From Methanocorpusculum sp. (lineage in GTDB: Archaea > Halobacteriota > Methanomicrobia > Methanomicrobiales > Methanocorpusculaceae): a DNA stretch of 7,542 bases. This document shows, piece by piece, positions 1 to 7,246 of this stretch. A program made the translations under genes and the position numbers. Where the stretch lies: assembly GCA_029986975.1 (NCBI GenBank), contig DALTWR010000035.1, positions 1 through 7,542 on the forward strand. The letters are read 5' to 3'. Position 1 is the stretch's first letter, and the number at the start of each line of letters is the position of its first letter. The notes under the pieces are model-generated. The model worked only from the letters and a program-made list of their open reading frames with translations, made no database searches and was not told where the DNA came from.

Positions 1-110
1 TTATCGATTATACCTCGTATGATGAGGATTCTCTGGACTGCGATTTTGAGGATGCGGTCTATGAGTTGGCTGAAGAGATGCGGGATGCAGATGAGGATGA
101 TGAGAGATAA
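1..110 (+). CDS. C-terminal fragment of an unrecognised acidic protein
   Basis: This is the 3' end of a gene that begins outside the window. Read from base 3, it gives 35 codons ending in TAA at 108-110. The tail is strongly acidic: of the 35 residues about 18 are Asp or Glu, including the closing DADEDDER. I do not recognise the family, and the fragment is too short for a functional call. The frame is preferred over the other two because frame 2 stops early and frame 1 gives an odd Met/Arg-rich peptide. It converges on the transporter gene that ends at 132, with 21 bp between the two stop codons and no clear hairpin there. Confidence 0.5.
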   Translation, partial: IDYTSYDEDSLDCDFEDAVYELAEEMRDADEDDER

Positions 111-131
111 GACCAAAATAATCTAATCAAT

Positions 132-1085
132 TCATCCCCATACTTCTTTTTTCATCATCGCTGCAAACTCTATCGTCACATAAACCAGAATCACCGATAC
201 AGCAATAATCATCAAAGCAGCAATCCAGATAAGCTCCGGCGGGAAACCGCCTTTGATAAGAACCCCGATTCCGAAAAGAAACGCAGACGCAGTTACATGG
301 AACGGAAACGTAAATGCCGCATGGCTCGGTGCAAAAGAAAGCCGCAGAAGCTTTGGAAGAAGAACGCAGATATAGACAAGAATCACCAGTTCAACAGCGA
401 GAAAACCAAACGTAATACGCACATCTGCATCAAACGCCTGAACATACGATGCAGCAAGAATCGAAACAGGCGCTGCAAAGATACAGATTAAGGGCTTAAG
501 ACCATCGGAAAGCGGATATCTGAACTGCCGGATTAGAAGAACCGGCGCTAATAAAACACAGCAGACCAGACCGAACCAGAAAATAATCTGACCGACAAAC
601 TCCAGTGAGAAAAAGGGAGACGTAATCGATGCGACAAGAATACCCACATAGACCACAAGCCAGCTCGGATAAACGTTCTGCAGTGAAAAAGGATACAGAA
701 ACCGCACCGAGAACATAACAATAAGTGCAATGTGCAGTATAATTCCAAACACCCATAAGATAACTGCAGGTTCGCCGATAAGCTCCTGCAGATAAACGGC
801 GAGCATCATAGTGCTCATACAAAACGTACCTGAAACCGACGCTGCCACAGGATTTTTCAGCGCGGCTTTAATCTGCGGGAAACACACGATACACTTTGCA
901 ATAAACAATACCCAGATAAGAGCTGCAATACAGCCGCAGATGATATGAAGCACTGCGCCAATCTCAGGAAACGCTGTATAACCAAATAAATTGGGAACCA
1001 GCAGACCAAGACAGGCGAAAGAAAGCATCACGCCGCAGAATGGAACAGGAAGGGATGATAAAAATCTGTGAACGAAAGGTTTCAT
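132..1085 (-). CDS. TDT/TehA-SLAC1-family membrane transporter
   Basis: This 317-residue integral membrane protein matches the tellurite-resistance/dicarboxylate transporter (TDT) family, whose members include TehA, the yeast malate permease Mae1 and the plant anion channel SLAC1. About ten hydrophobic segments can be drawn, near residues 14-31, 41-65, 82-101, 105-129, 141-157, 161-186, 196-214, 222-248, 257-278 and 284-309. Family-like motifs are LPVPFCGVM at the start of helix 1, YPSWLVVYVGI before helix 5 and FTFPFHVTASAF in helix 9; the family's pore-gating Phe lies in helix 9, but I cannot align it exactly. The substrate is not visible in the sequence; a small mono- or dicarboxylate or an inorganic anion is likely. 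The ATG at 1085 is kept because the family N-terminus begins right after it, although no Shine-Dalgarno precedes it. It lies 30 bp downstream of acd on the same strand, so co-transcription and a shared organic-acid substrate are plausible. Confidence 0.85.
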   Translation of the reverse strand: MKPFVHRFLSSLPVPFCGVMLSFACLGLLVPNLFGYTAFPEIGAVLHIICGCIAALIWVLFIAKCIVCFPQIKAALKNPVAASVSGTFCMSTMMLAVYLQELIGEPAVILWVFGIILHIALIVMFSVRFLYPFSLQNVYPSWLVVYVGILVASITSPFFSLEFVGQIIFWFGLVCCVLLAPVLLIRQFRYPLSDGLKPLICIFAAPVSILAASYVQAFDADVRITFGFLAVELVILVYICVLLPKLLRLSFAPSHAAFTFPFHVTASAFLFGIGVLIKGGFPPELIWIAALMIIAVSVILVYVTIEFAAMMKKEVWG

Positions 1086-1089
1086 ACGG

Positions 1090-1097
1090 AAAAAAAA
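1090..1097 (-). terminator. T8 tract between acd and the transporter gene
   Basis: On the minus strand an uninterrupted run of eight T residues lies 18 bases after the acd stop and just before the transporter ATG. Archaeal RNA polymerase can terminate at oligo-T runs without a hairpin, and no hairpin is seen here. The tract could reduce read-through from acd into the transporter. It also sits where a Shine-Dalgarno would be expected, which may explain why none is present. This is a candidate only. Confidence 0.3.
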
Positions 1098-1115
1098 GGA
1101 GAATATGTCAGATTC

Positions 1116-3194
1116 TTAGTCTTCCGGTCTGATAATATTTTTCGTCATCAGACCAAGTGCTCTGTACAGGAACTCAAGCTCGTCAAAGACCGGAATCTCA
1201 TTTGCGCGGCAGAGGTCGATTCCCGGCTGCAGAGAATCTCCGCCGATAAAGCATCCGACAATCAGATTCTGGCTCTTCTTCTGATAGACGATTAAGACGC
1301 TTCCGACCTGCCCAGGCGATAAGACTTTGTTCGGGAACGTAATGATAATACCGATATCCCAGAGTGTCTCATTTTCTTTACGGGTAAGTACATCAAGAAC
1401 GCCGCGGAAACGCGCCTCATCTGCATCGCCTAACAGATCGACCGGGTTATTTCTGTTCCAGAACTCAGGAAGGAAGGTATCCATCTCTTCAATGAGATTC
1501 TGCGGAATATCAACAATGTTAATACCCCATCTCTCGGCGTAGTCGTTGGAAAGAACGGCGAACCCGCCTGCGTTGGTGATAACAACAGCTCTTTTACCAT
1601 AGAGCGGCTTTTTAAGAGCGGACATGAGTTTTGCGCACTGGAATGCTTCCTGAACGGTTGTAACCGGAATTACGCCGCACTTTCTGAATGCCTCCATATA
1701 AACCTCGAACGCGCCGGATAAAGAACCGGTATGAGAGGCCGCTGCTGCCTGACCTCTGCGGGATGAACCTGCCTTGATTGCAATAATCGGCTTGGTCTTG
1801 GTAATCTCCTTTGCCATCTCCATGAAGGCGACACCGTTTTTAATCTCTTCGATGTAGAGAACAATCGACTTCGTGTACGGGTCGCGGGCAGCATAACTTA
1901 TGTAGTCCATGAAGTCAAGGTCGCACTGGTTTCCGACGGAAACGACCTCAGAGAATCCGAACTCGGAACCTTTCGTAAGAGAAATACCGACAACTGCATT
2001 TGCCATAGCACCGGATTGAGAGATAAAGGCGACATCGCCCGGAAGAGGAGATGCTGCAACATAAGTCGTATCAAGTTTATACGGTGGAAGAATTAACCCA
2101 AGGCAGTTAGGACCTACAATTCTGACGCCGTATTTTTTCGCAATCTCGACGACTTTCATCTCAAGGGCACGGCCTTCCTCGTTCATCTCCTTAAAGCCGG
2201 CAGTGATGATAACAGCCATCTTCACGCCTTTCTGACCGCATTCCTCGATGACGCCCGGAACAAATTTAGCAGGAACAGTGATAACAGCCATATCAACAGG
2301 TCCTTTGATTGCACCGATATTCGGATAGCACTTCTTACCCTGAATTTCTTCGCGCTTATTGTTTACCGGATAGAGGTCTCCGGGGAACTGAAGGAGATTA
2401 CGGAACGCTGCATAGCCCATCTTGGTTTTATCGTCAGACGCCCCGATAACAGCGACTGCTGACGGCTTGTAGTAGTCGAGCGGAACAATCTTTTCGGGGT
2501 CATAGTGTGCCGGCATAACAACCGGTTCATCCTGAATGATGACACGGGCATCGACTGCAGAACCTCCTTTTTCGTAAAGAAGAAGCGGGTTGATATCGAA
2601 CTCGACAACGTTTTCATTCGTTTCAAAGAAGTGGCAGGCGTTCTTTAATGTCTGGAATAAGAACTCCTCGTCTTTGGGTGCGTCGCCGCGGTATCCCCTG
2701 ATTAACTGGTATCCTTTAACCGAGTGAATAAGAGAGCGAAGCTCAAGGTCGGATGCCGGAAGAAGACGGATAGCAACATCGCGGTGATACTCGACCATGG
2801 TTCCCCCCATTCCGAAGGTGATAACACGGCCGAAGGTCGGGTCGATTTTTCCGCCGATGAGAATCTCCAAGCCCTTTTTGGCCATCTCTTCAACGATGAT
2901 GCCGCGGATTTCTGCATCAGGGTTGTAGGCTTTTACGGATGTGATAATCTTATTGAAAGCTGCCTTTGCCTCAGTATCATCGGCGACGCCTACAACAACG
3001 CCTCCTGCATCACTCTTGTGAATGATCTGGGGGGAGACAATTTTCATTACTACAGGATATCCGATTTTCGCTGCGGCTGCTGCAGCTGAATCCTCATCCT
3101 GTACGATTTCAAAGACCGGAGCCGGAACATTATATTTCCGAAGAAGGCTGTATCCGTCAGCCTCGGATAGCATGTGCGTCGATTTTGCTGTCAC
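1116..3194 (-). CDS. acd: ADP-forming acyl-CoA (acetate-CoA) synthetase, fused beta-alpha
   Basis: The enzyme interconverts an acyl-CoA, ADP and phosphate with the free acid, CoA and ATP, using phosphohistidine intermediates in the cytoplasm. The 692 residues carry the subunits of the two-subunit enzymes in beta-alpha order. Residues 1-225 are the ATP-grasp domain, with IIHKSDAGGV (His59, the phosphate-relay His of the beta subunit) and EFDINPL at 199-204. Residues 240-365 are a Rossmann CoA-binding domain (VIGASDDKTKMG, GPNCLG). The rest is the succinyl-CoA-synthetase-like part, with ISQSGAMA at 391 and the catalytic His488 in ASHTGSLSG. The start is GTG at 3194, because AGGAG lies six bases upstream at 3201-3205; the internal ATG at codon 8 has no such site. 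All catalytic motifs seem intact; the glycine-rich NAGGPG of relatives reads NAGGFA at 541. The substrate (acetate, branched or aryl acid) cannot be read from the sequence. The transporter gene follows by 30 bp. Confidence 0.93.
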   Translation of the reverse strand: MTAKSTHMLSEADGYSLLRKYNVPAPVFEIVQDEDSAAAAAAKIGYPVVMKIVSPQIIHKSDAGGVVVGVADDTEAKAAFNKIITSVKAYNPDAEIRGIIVEEMAKKGLEILIGGKIDPTFGRVITFGMGGTMVEYHRDVAIRLLPASDLELRSLIHSVKGYQLIRGYRGDAPKDEEFLFQTLKNACHFFETNENVVEFDINPLLLYEKGGSAVDARVIIQDEPVVMPAHYDPEKIVPLDYYKPSAVAVIGASDDKTKMGYAAFRNLLQFPGDLYPVNNKREEIQGKKCYPNIGAIKGPVDMAVITVPAKFVPGVIEECGQKGVKMAVIITAGFKEMNEEGRALEMKVVEIAKKYGVRIVGPNCLGLILPPYKLDTTYVAASPLPGDVAFISQSGAMANAVVGISLTKGSEFGFSEVVSVGNQCDLDFMDYISYAARDPYTKSIVLYIEEIKNGVAFMEMAKEITKTKPIIAIKAGSSRRGQAAAASHTGSLSGAFEVYMEAFRKCGVIPVTTVQEAFQCAKLMSALKKPLYGKRAVVITNAGGFAVLSNDYAERWGINIVDIPQNLIEEMDTFLPEFWNRNNPVDLLGDADEARFRGVLDVLTRKENETLWDIGIIITFPNKVLSPGQVGSVLIVYQKKSQNLIVGCFIGGDSLQPGIDLCRANEIPVFDELEFLYRALGLMTKNIIRPED

Positions 3195-3200
3195 AATATT

Positions 3201-3205
3201 CTCCT
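3201..3205 (-). promoter_or_regulatory. Shine-Dalgarno site of acd (AGGAG)
   Basis: AGGAG on the minus strand is six bases upstream of the GTG at 3194. It decides the start in favour of GTG. An ATG slightly further upstream (3220) runs into a TGA after nine codons and cannot be the start. Confidence 0.75.
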
Positions 3206-3243
3206 ATTGATAGCGTTCATCCGTCGCGTCCGACAGATAATTG

Positions 3244-3261
3244 TACATTATTTATCATGTA
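3244..3261. repeat. Imperfect dyad TACAT-N8-ATGTA in the divergent region
   Basis: The two arms TACAT (3244-3248) and ATGTA (3257-3261) are exact inverted copies, and two further inner base pairs also match. The dyad lies directly next to the TATA-like box at 3263-3272, between that box and acd. If acd is transcribed from that box, its start point would fall at or near the dyad, which is a usual place for an archaeal repressor operator. The arms are short and AT-rich, so chance is possible. Confidence 0.3.
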
Positions 3262-3262
3262 G

Positions 3263-3273
3263 AATATATATAG
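3263..3273 (-). promoter_or_regulatory. TATA-like box, probably for acd (possibly shared with pyrG)
   Basis: AATATATATAG is the strongest TATA-like element in the divergent region and is nearly palindromic. For acd, a start about 25 bases downstream gives a leader of roughly 45 bases containing the Shine-Dalgarno. For pyrG it would imply a leader of nearly 100 bases. Closer but weaker alternatives for pyrG are GATAAAAC at 3321-3328 and CTTAATACTG near 3336-3345. No BRE is clear enough to assign direction. Confidence 0.35.
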
Positions 3274-3374
3274 ACTCTGTTTTGTATGCGGCATGGATGA
3301 AGACGCACGGTCAATCTCACGATAAAACACTCACACTTAATACTGTATCGAACCAATATTACCCTACTCTTAAA

Positions 3375-3380
3375 GAGGAG
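3375..3380 (+). promoter_or_regulatory. Shine-Dalgarno site of pyrG (GAGGAG)
   Basis: GAGGAG ends eight bases before the ATG at 3389. It rejects the in-frame TTG at 3383, which would lie only two bases away. The ATG start also gives the family's usual N-terminus, MKYVVVTGG. Confidence 0.85.
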
Positions 3381-3388
3381 ATTTGAAA

Positions 3389-4972
3389 ATGAAATATGTA
3401 GTAGTAACAGGAGGTGTCATGAGCGGTCTTGGAAAAGGTATTACTGCTGCATCCATAGGCCGTATCCTCAAAAACAGAGGATATCATGTCACAAGCGTTA
3501 AAATTGACCCGTACTTAAATATCGATGCAGGACTGATGAATCCGGCTCAGCACGGCGAGGTCTTCGTCTTAAAAGACGGCGGCGAAACTGACCTTGATTT
3601 AGGAAACTACGAGCGTTTCTTAGACATCGAACTCACCTCTGACCATAACCTTACAACCGGTAAAATCTATCAGTCAGTCATCCACAAAGAACGCCGCGGC
3701 GACTATTTAGGCGGCACGGTACAGATTATTCCGCATATTACCAACGAAATCAAAGACAGAATCCGTCACGCAGCAGAAACATGGACTGATGCTGAAGGAA
3801 ACCATGCAGAAATCTGTATCGTAGAAGTCGGCGGCACGGTGGGCGATATTGAAAGCATGCCCTTCTTAGAGGCTGTCCGTCAGATGCACTGGGAATACGG
3901 AAACGGCGACTTCGCACTCGTACATGTTACACTTCTTCCGGCAGATACAATGGGCGATCTTAAAACAAAACCAACTCAGCACTCTATCAAAGCCCTTCGC
4001 GAGTTAGGTCTTGAAGCTGATGTTATTGTCGGGCGCAGCGCATATCCCATATCTCCATCGACCAAACGTAAAATCTCCTCCTTCTGTGATGTCGATGTAA
4101 ATGCTGTCATTAGTGCAAGAACTGCGCCGGATACCTACCTTGTTCCGCTCGAACTGGAAAAAGACGGTCTTGCAGCAGTTCTTTTAAAGCTCTTAAAACT
4201 CGACCCGCGTGAGCCGGACAACACCTGGTACTCTATTGTCGCCAAAGAATACACAAACCGTGTATCTGTCGGTATCATCACCAAATACGGTGTTGATGAT
4301 GTCTATATCTCCATCAAAGAGGCATTAAAGCACGCAGGACGCAGTCTTTCAACGGAAGTTGATATCCACTGGATTGACGCTGAAACCTATGCCGAAGAAG
4401 AACTCCGCGACCTTGACGGCATCTTAATTCCGGGCGGATTTGGAAACCGCGGAATCGAGGGCATGATTTCCGCGATTAAATTCGCACGTGAAAATAAAAA
4501 GCCGCTTTTAGGTCTCTGTCTCGGATTCCAGTTATCGGTGATTGAGTTTATGCGCCATGTTGTCGGATACGCTGATGCAACAAGCGAAGAGATGGGCGAA
4601 GGAACTCCTGCGATTGCTATTTTACCCGAACAGGAAGGCGTCGAAGAGTTAGGCGGCACGATGCGTCTTGGCGACTGTGCCGTCTCTCTTGCAGCCGGTT
4701 CTAAACTTGCAGAACTCTACGGCAAAACAGAAATTACCGAGCGTCACCGCCACAGATATGAGGTTAACCCGAAGTACATCGATGAAATCGAGGCAAAAGG
4801 ACTCAAGTTCGTCGGCAGAAACGGACGCCGTATGGAAGCACTTGAACTGGGAGATCATCCATTCTTCGTTGCAACTCAGTATCACCCCGAGTTCCGTTCA
4901 CGCCCGACTAAGCCTTCGGCGCCGTTTGTCGGATTTGTTGCAGCGTGCCGCGATACCAAGAGGAAAGAGTAA
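3389..4972 (+). CDS. pyrG: CTP synthase (glutamine-hydrolysing)
   Basis: The enzyme aminates UTP to CTP using ATP and glutamine-derived ammonia, the last step of de novo CTP synthesis. Its 527 residues are within the usual family length. The N-terminal synthetase domain (1 to about 270) has the P-loop [10 protein letters not shown] (Lys16), DPYLN at 40, QHGEVFV at 54, [12 protein letters not shown] at 66-77 and [11 protein letters not shown] at 146-156. The C-terminal class I glutamine amidotransferase domain (about 290-527) has PGGFGNRG at 348, the nucleophile Cys377 in GLCLGFQ, GGTMRLG at 422, RHRHRYEVN at 452 and the His499/Glu501 pair in QYHPEF. All catalytic residues are present. The ATG is set by GAGGAG eight bases upstream. 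The stop overlaps the guaA ATG by one base (TAATG), suggesting translational coupling. It is the first gene of the plus-strand cluster and diverges from acd. Confidence 0.97.
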   Translation: MKYVVVTGGVMSGLGKGITAASIGRILKNRGYHVTSVKIDPYLNIDAGLMNPAQHGEVFVLKDGGETDLDLGNYERFLDIELTSDHNLTTGKIYQSVIHKERRGDYLGGTVQIIPHITNEIKDRIRHAAETWTDAEGNHAEICIVEVGGTVGDIESMPFLEAVRQMHWEYGNGDFALVHVTLLPADTMGDLKTKPTQHSIKALRELGLEADVIVGRSAYPISPSTKRKISSFCDVDVNAVISARTAPDTYLVPLELEKDGLAAVLLKLLKLDPREPDNTWYSIVAKEYTNRVSVGIITKYGVDDVYISIKEALKHAGRSLSTEVDIHWIDAETYAEEELRDLDGILIPGGFGNRGIEGMISAIKFARENKKPLLGLCLGFQLSVIEFMRHVVGYADATSEEMGEGTPAIAILPEQEGVEELGGTMRLGDCAVSLAAGSKLAELYGKTEITERHRHRYEVNPKYIDEIEAKGLKFVGRNGRRMEALELGDHPFFVATQYHPEFRSRPTKPSAPFVGFVAACRDTKRKE

Positions 4973-6363
4973 TGGAATCGGTCTTAGTCCTTGATTTCGG
5001 CGGACAGTACAACCAGTTAATCGCCCGGCGTGTCCGTGAGGCAAATGTCTTCTGCGAGGTTAAACCCTGTACGGTGTCCCTTGATGAAATCAAACGCGGA
5101 AACTATTGCGGCATCATATTTACCGGAGGACCTGCAAGTGTTTACGCTGAAGGCGCACCGAAAGCGGCCGAAGGTCTTTTTGACCTCGGACTCCCGGTTC
5201 TTGGTATCTGCTACGGCGCACAGTACACGGCATATACGCTTGGAGGCACTGTTTCTCCTGCTCAAAAACGTGAGTTCGGCAGAACAGAAATCACCGTGGG
5301 TGAGTCTCTTCTCTTCGCGGGAGTTCCGAAAGAAACGCTTTGCTGGATGAGTCACGGCGACCAGATTACAAAACTTCCGGAGGGTTTTGTCATCTCAGCA
5401 GAAAGTGCCGTATGTCCGGTTGCCGCGATGGAAAATCCGGCACGGAAGATTTACTGTGTTCAGTTCCATCCTGAGGTTATGCACACGCCTGAAGGCTCGA
5501 AGATGATTGCAAACTTCTTAACAAACGTCTGCGGCTGCAAAGGTGAGTGGAAGATGTCTTCATTTGTTGAAGATACGGTTGAAAAGCTCCGTGCAAAAAT
5601 CGGCGATAAAAAAGTCCTCTGCGCGTTATCCGGCGGCGTTGATTCATCCGTTGCCGCTGTTCTGGTGCATAAGGCGGTTGGAAAACAGCTGACCTGTATC
5701 TTTGTTGACCACGGACTTTTGCGTAAGAACGAAGGTGACGAGGTTGAAGAGGTCTTTAGAAAACAGTTCGACATCAATCTCGTCCGCGTCAATGCGGAAG
5801 AGCGGTTCTTAACCAAGCTTGCAGGCGTCACTGACCCTGAACGCAAGCGTAAAATCATCGGCGAAGAGTTTATTCGTGTCTTCGAGGAAGAGGCAAAAAA
5901 GATTGGCGCAGTAGATTTCCTTGTACAGGGTACCATTTATCCTGATGTAATCGAGTCAGGTCCGGGAAACGCAGCAGTTATTAAGAGCCATCACAATGTC
6001 GGCGGTCTTCCGGAACATGTGGACTTTAAAGAACTTGTCGAGCCGCTTCGTGTTCTCTTCAAAGATGAGGTAAGAAAGGCGGGTACTGAGTTAGGAATTC
6101 CTGATTATCTGGTATGGCGTCAGCCGTTCCCGGGACCGGGGCTTGCTATCCGCGTCATAGGCGATTTGACGAAGGAAAAACTTGACATTCTCCGTGACGC
6201 TGATGCGATTTTCCGCGAGGAGATTGCAAACGCAGGTCTTGACCGTAAGATTAACCAGTACTTTGCAGCGCTTACGAACATGAGAAGCGTAGGCGTTATG
6301 GAGACGGCAGAACGTATGATCACGCGGTTGCTCTTCGTGCGGTTGAGACGACTGACTTTATGA
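4972..6363 (+). CDS. guaA: GMP synthase (glutamine-hydrolysing), frameshifted near its 3' end
   Basis: GMP synthase aminates XMP to GMP with ATP and glutamine. Here both activities are on one chain, whereas many archaea use two separate subunits. Residues 1-190 are the glutamine amidotransferase domain, with nucleophile Cys80 in GICYGAQ and His166/Glu168 in QFHPEV. Residues 200-400 are the ATP pyrophosphatase domain, with P-loop SGGVDSS at 220 and the conserved [12 protein letters not shown] at 383. The dimerisation/XMP-binding domain starts near 405 and reads normally to NMRSVGVM (codon 443, ending 6300). The frame then shifts, adding 20 unrelated residues to a TGA at 6361-6363. The true C-terminus continues in another frame at 6303-6497, so one G is missing from an expected ATG-GGA-GAC. 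The 463-residue product lacks the conserved C-terminal substrate-binding tail and is probably inactive as written. The start is ATG 4972, with GAGG eight bases upstream inside pyrG; the in-frame GTG at 4945 is rejected. Confidence 0.93.
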   Translation: MESVLVLDFGGQYNQLIARRVREANVFCEVKPCTVSLDEIKRGNYCGIIFTGGPASVYAEGAPKAAEGLFDLGLPVLGICYGAQYTAYTLGGTVSPAQKREFGRTEITVGESLLFAGVPKETLCWMSHGDQITKLPEGFVISAESAVCPVAAMENPARKIYCVQFHPEVMHTPEGSKMIANFLTNVCGCKGEWKMSSFVEDTVEKLRAKIGDKKVLCALSGGVDSSVAAVLVHKAVGKQLTCIFVDHGLLRKNEGDEVEEVFRKQFDINLVRVNAEERFLTKLAGVTDPERKRKIIGEEFIRVFEEEAKKIGAVDFLVQGTIYPDVIESGPGNAAVIKSHHNVGGLPEHVDFKELVEPLRVLFKDEVRKAGTELGIPDYLVWRQPFPGPGLAIRVIGDLTKEKLDILRDADAIFREEIANAGLDRKINQYFAALTNMRSVGVMETAERMITRLLFVRLRRLTL

Positions 6364-6497
6364 CTGCAGACTGGGCGCAGATTCCGTTCCCGGTTTTGGA
6401 GAAGATTTCCAACAGAATCATTAATGAAGTACGGCACGTAAATCGGGTGCTGTACGATATTACGAGTAAACCGCCGGCAACTATTGAGTATGAGTAA
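6303..6497 (+). pseudogene. guaA: Out-of-frame C-terminal segment of guaA
   Basis: This frame, displaced by one base from the open part of guaA, encodes 64 residues that match the family C-terminus. They begin [14 protein letters not shown], pass through [13 protein letters not shown] and [17 protein letters not shown], and end in TAA at 6495-6497. It has no start codon or Shine-Dalgarno of its own and is not a separate gene. Joined to the upstream part with one added G it gives a 508-residue GMP synthase, close to the roughly 510-525 residues usual for the single-chain enzyme. The lack of any further stop codon or decay means the break is very recent or is a sequence error. Confidence 0.93.
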
Positions 6498-6509
6498 GTT
6501 CATCTAAGA

Positions 6510-7178
6510 ATGACTGACAAATACTCATATATCAAATCTCTTTTTGAACAGCATGCAGACCGCAGCGCCGCATCGTCGATGGCTGCCTATATGAAAAATC
6601 AGTTTCTGTTCTACGGTATTACAGCGCCAATCAGAAAAGAACTCTATAATGAGTTCATCAAGGCGGAAAAGAAGCAGAAAGTAATTGACTGGGCGTTTCT
6701 CGGCGAGTGTTATGCAGACGATCACCGCGAGTTTCAGTATCTTGTTTACGACTATCTTCCGTCGATGAAAAAGTATGTGACCTACGGCGATCTCATACGG
6801 ATTAAAAGATATATCACCATAAAATCATGGTGGGATACCGTTGATTTGCTCTGCAAAGTAATAGGAGATGTAAGTCTCAGAGATGAGCGGGTAAAGACGC
6901 TGATGATTTCCTGGTCACAGGATGAAAACATCTGGCTGAAGCGTGCTGCAATTCAGCATCAGATGTCGCTGAAGGATAAAACAGACGCAGAAGTCCTTGA
7001 AGAGACTATCAAAAACTCGCTTGGAAGCAGCGAGTTTTTTGTAAACAAAGCCATAGGGTGTGCTCTTCGGGATTATGCAAAATCAAATCCCGTGTGGGTG
7101 ACTGAGTTTCTTACGAGGTATGAGAATAAATTAAGTCCGCTGAGCAGAAAAGAGGCGGGTAAGTATCTGCTGAAGTAA
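6510..7178 (+). CDS. AlkD-like DNA alkylation repair glycosylase
   Basis: The 222-residue protein matches the AlkD family of HEAT-repeat DNA glycosylases, which remove positively charged alkylated bases such as N3- and N7-alkylpurines. It is close to full family length (about 220-240) and largely alpha-helical with no signal peptide or membrane segment. Recognisable motifs are SWWDTVD at 106-112, whose Trp108 and Asp112 have the spacing of the catalytic Trp109/Asp113 of Bacillus cereus AlkD; WLKRAAI at 142-148, whose Arg145 fits AlkD Arg148; and NKAIGCALRDYAK at 179-191. The Bacillus enzyme has Trp187 in the equivalent of the last motif; here it seems to be Cys184. The residue matching is from memory of the family. 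The gene starts 12 bases after the intended guaA stop, so it is probably part of the same transcript. The Shine-Dalgarno is weak (only TAAGA-like). Confidence 0.87.
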   Translation: MTDKYSYIKSLFEQHADRSAASSMAAYMKNQFLFYGITAPIRKELYNEFIKAEKKQKVIDWAFLGECYADDHREFQYLVYDYLPSMKKYVTYGDLIRIKRYITIKSWWDTVDLLCKVIGDVSLRDERVKTLMISWSQDENIWLKRAAIQHQMSLKDKTDAEVLEETIKNSLGSSEFFVNKAIGCALRDYAKSNPVWVTEFLTRYENKLSPLSRKEAGKYLLK

Positions 7179-7246
7179 AATCGTTTCCGGCATCTCAATT
7201 TATTCCGCCCGTAATCCTTGATACCTCAAAGAACAAATATGTAGAT

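Noticed and set aside
2724..3089. 121-codon plus-strand open frame opposite acd
   Set aside because: It is antisense to the conserved ATP-grasp domain, has no recognisable motif, and is best explained as a shadow of acd.
3383..3388. TTG start for pyrG two codons upstream of the ATG
   Set aside because: It lies only two bases from GAGGAG, too close for initiation; the ATG at 3389 has eight-base spacing and the canonical N-terminus.
4945..4971. Upstream in-frame GTG start for guaA
   Set aside because: It would add nine non-conserved residues inside pyrG. ATG 4972 has a properly spaced GAGG and gives the normal N-terminus [13 protein letters not shown].
5460..5936. 158-codon open frame on the minus strand inside guaA
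   Set aside because: It is Ser/Thr/Arg-rich with no recognisable motif and lies fully opposite a region encoding the conserved GMP synthase pyrophosphatase domain.
6290..6310. Programmed ribosomal frameshifting in guaA
   Set aside because: No slippery heptamer, stimulatory hairpin or internal Shine-Dalgarno is apparent, and no recoding is known to me for this family; a single-base deletion explains it more simply.
6120..6503. 127-codon open frame on the minus strand over the guaA 3' end
   Set aside because: It overlaps conserved guaA sequence in both the open and displaced parts; no family resemblance or ribosome site is seen.
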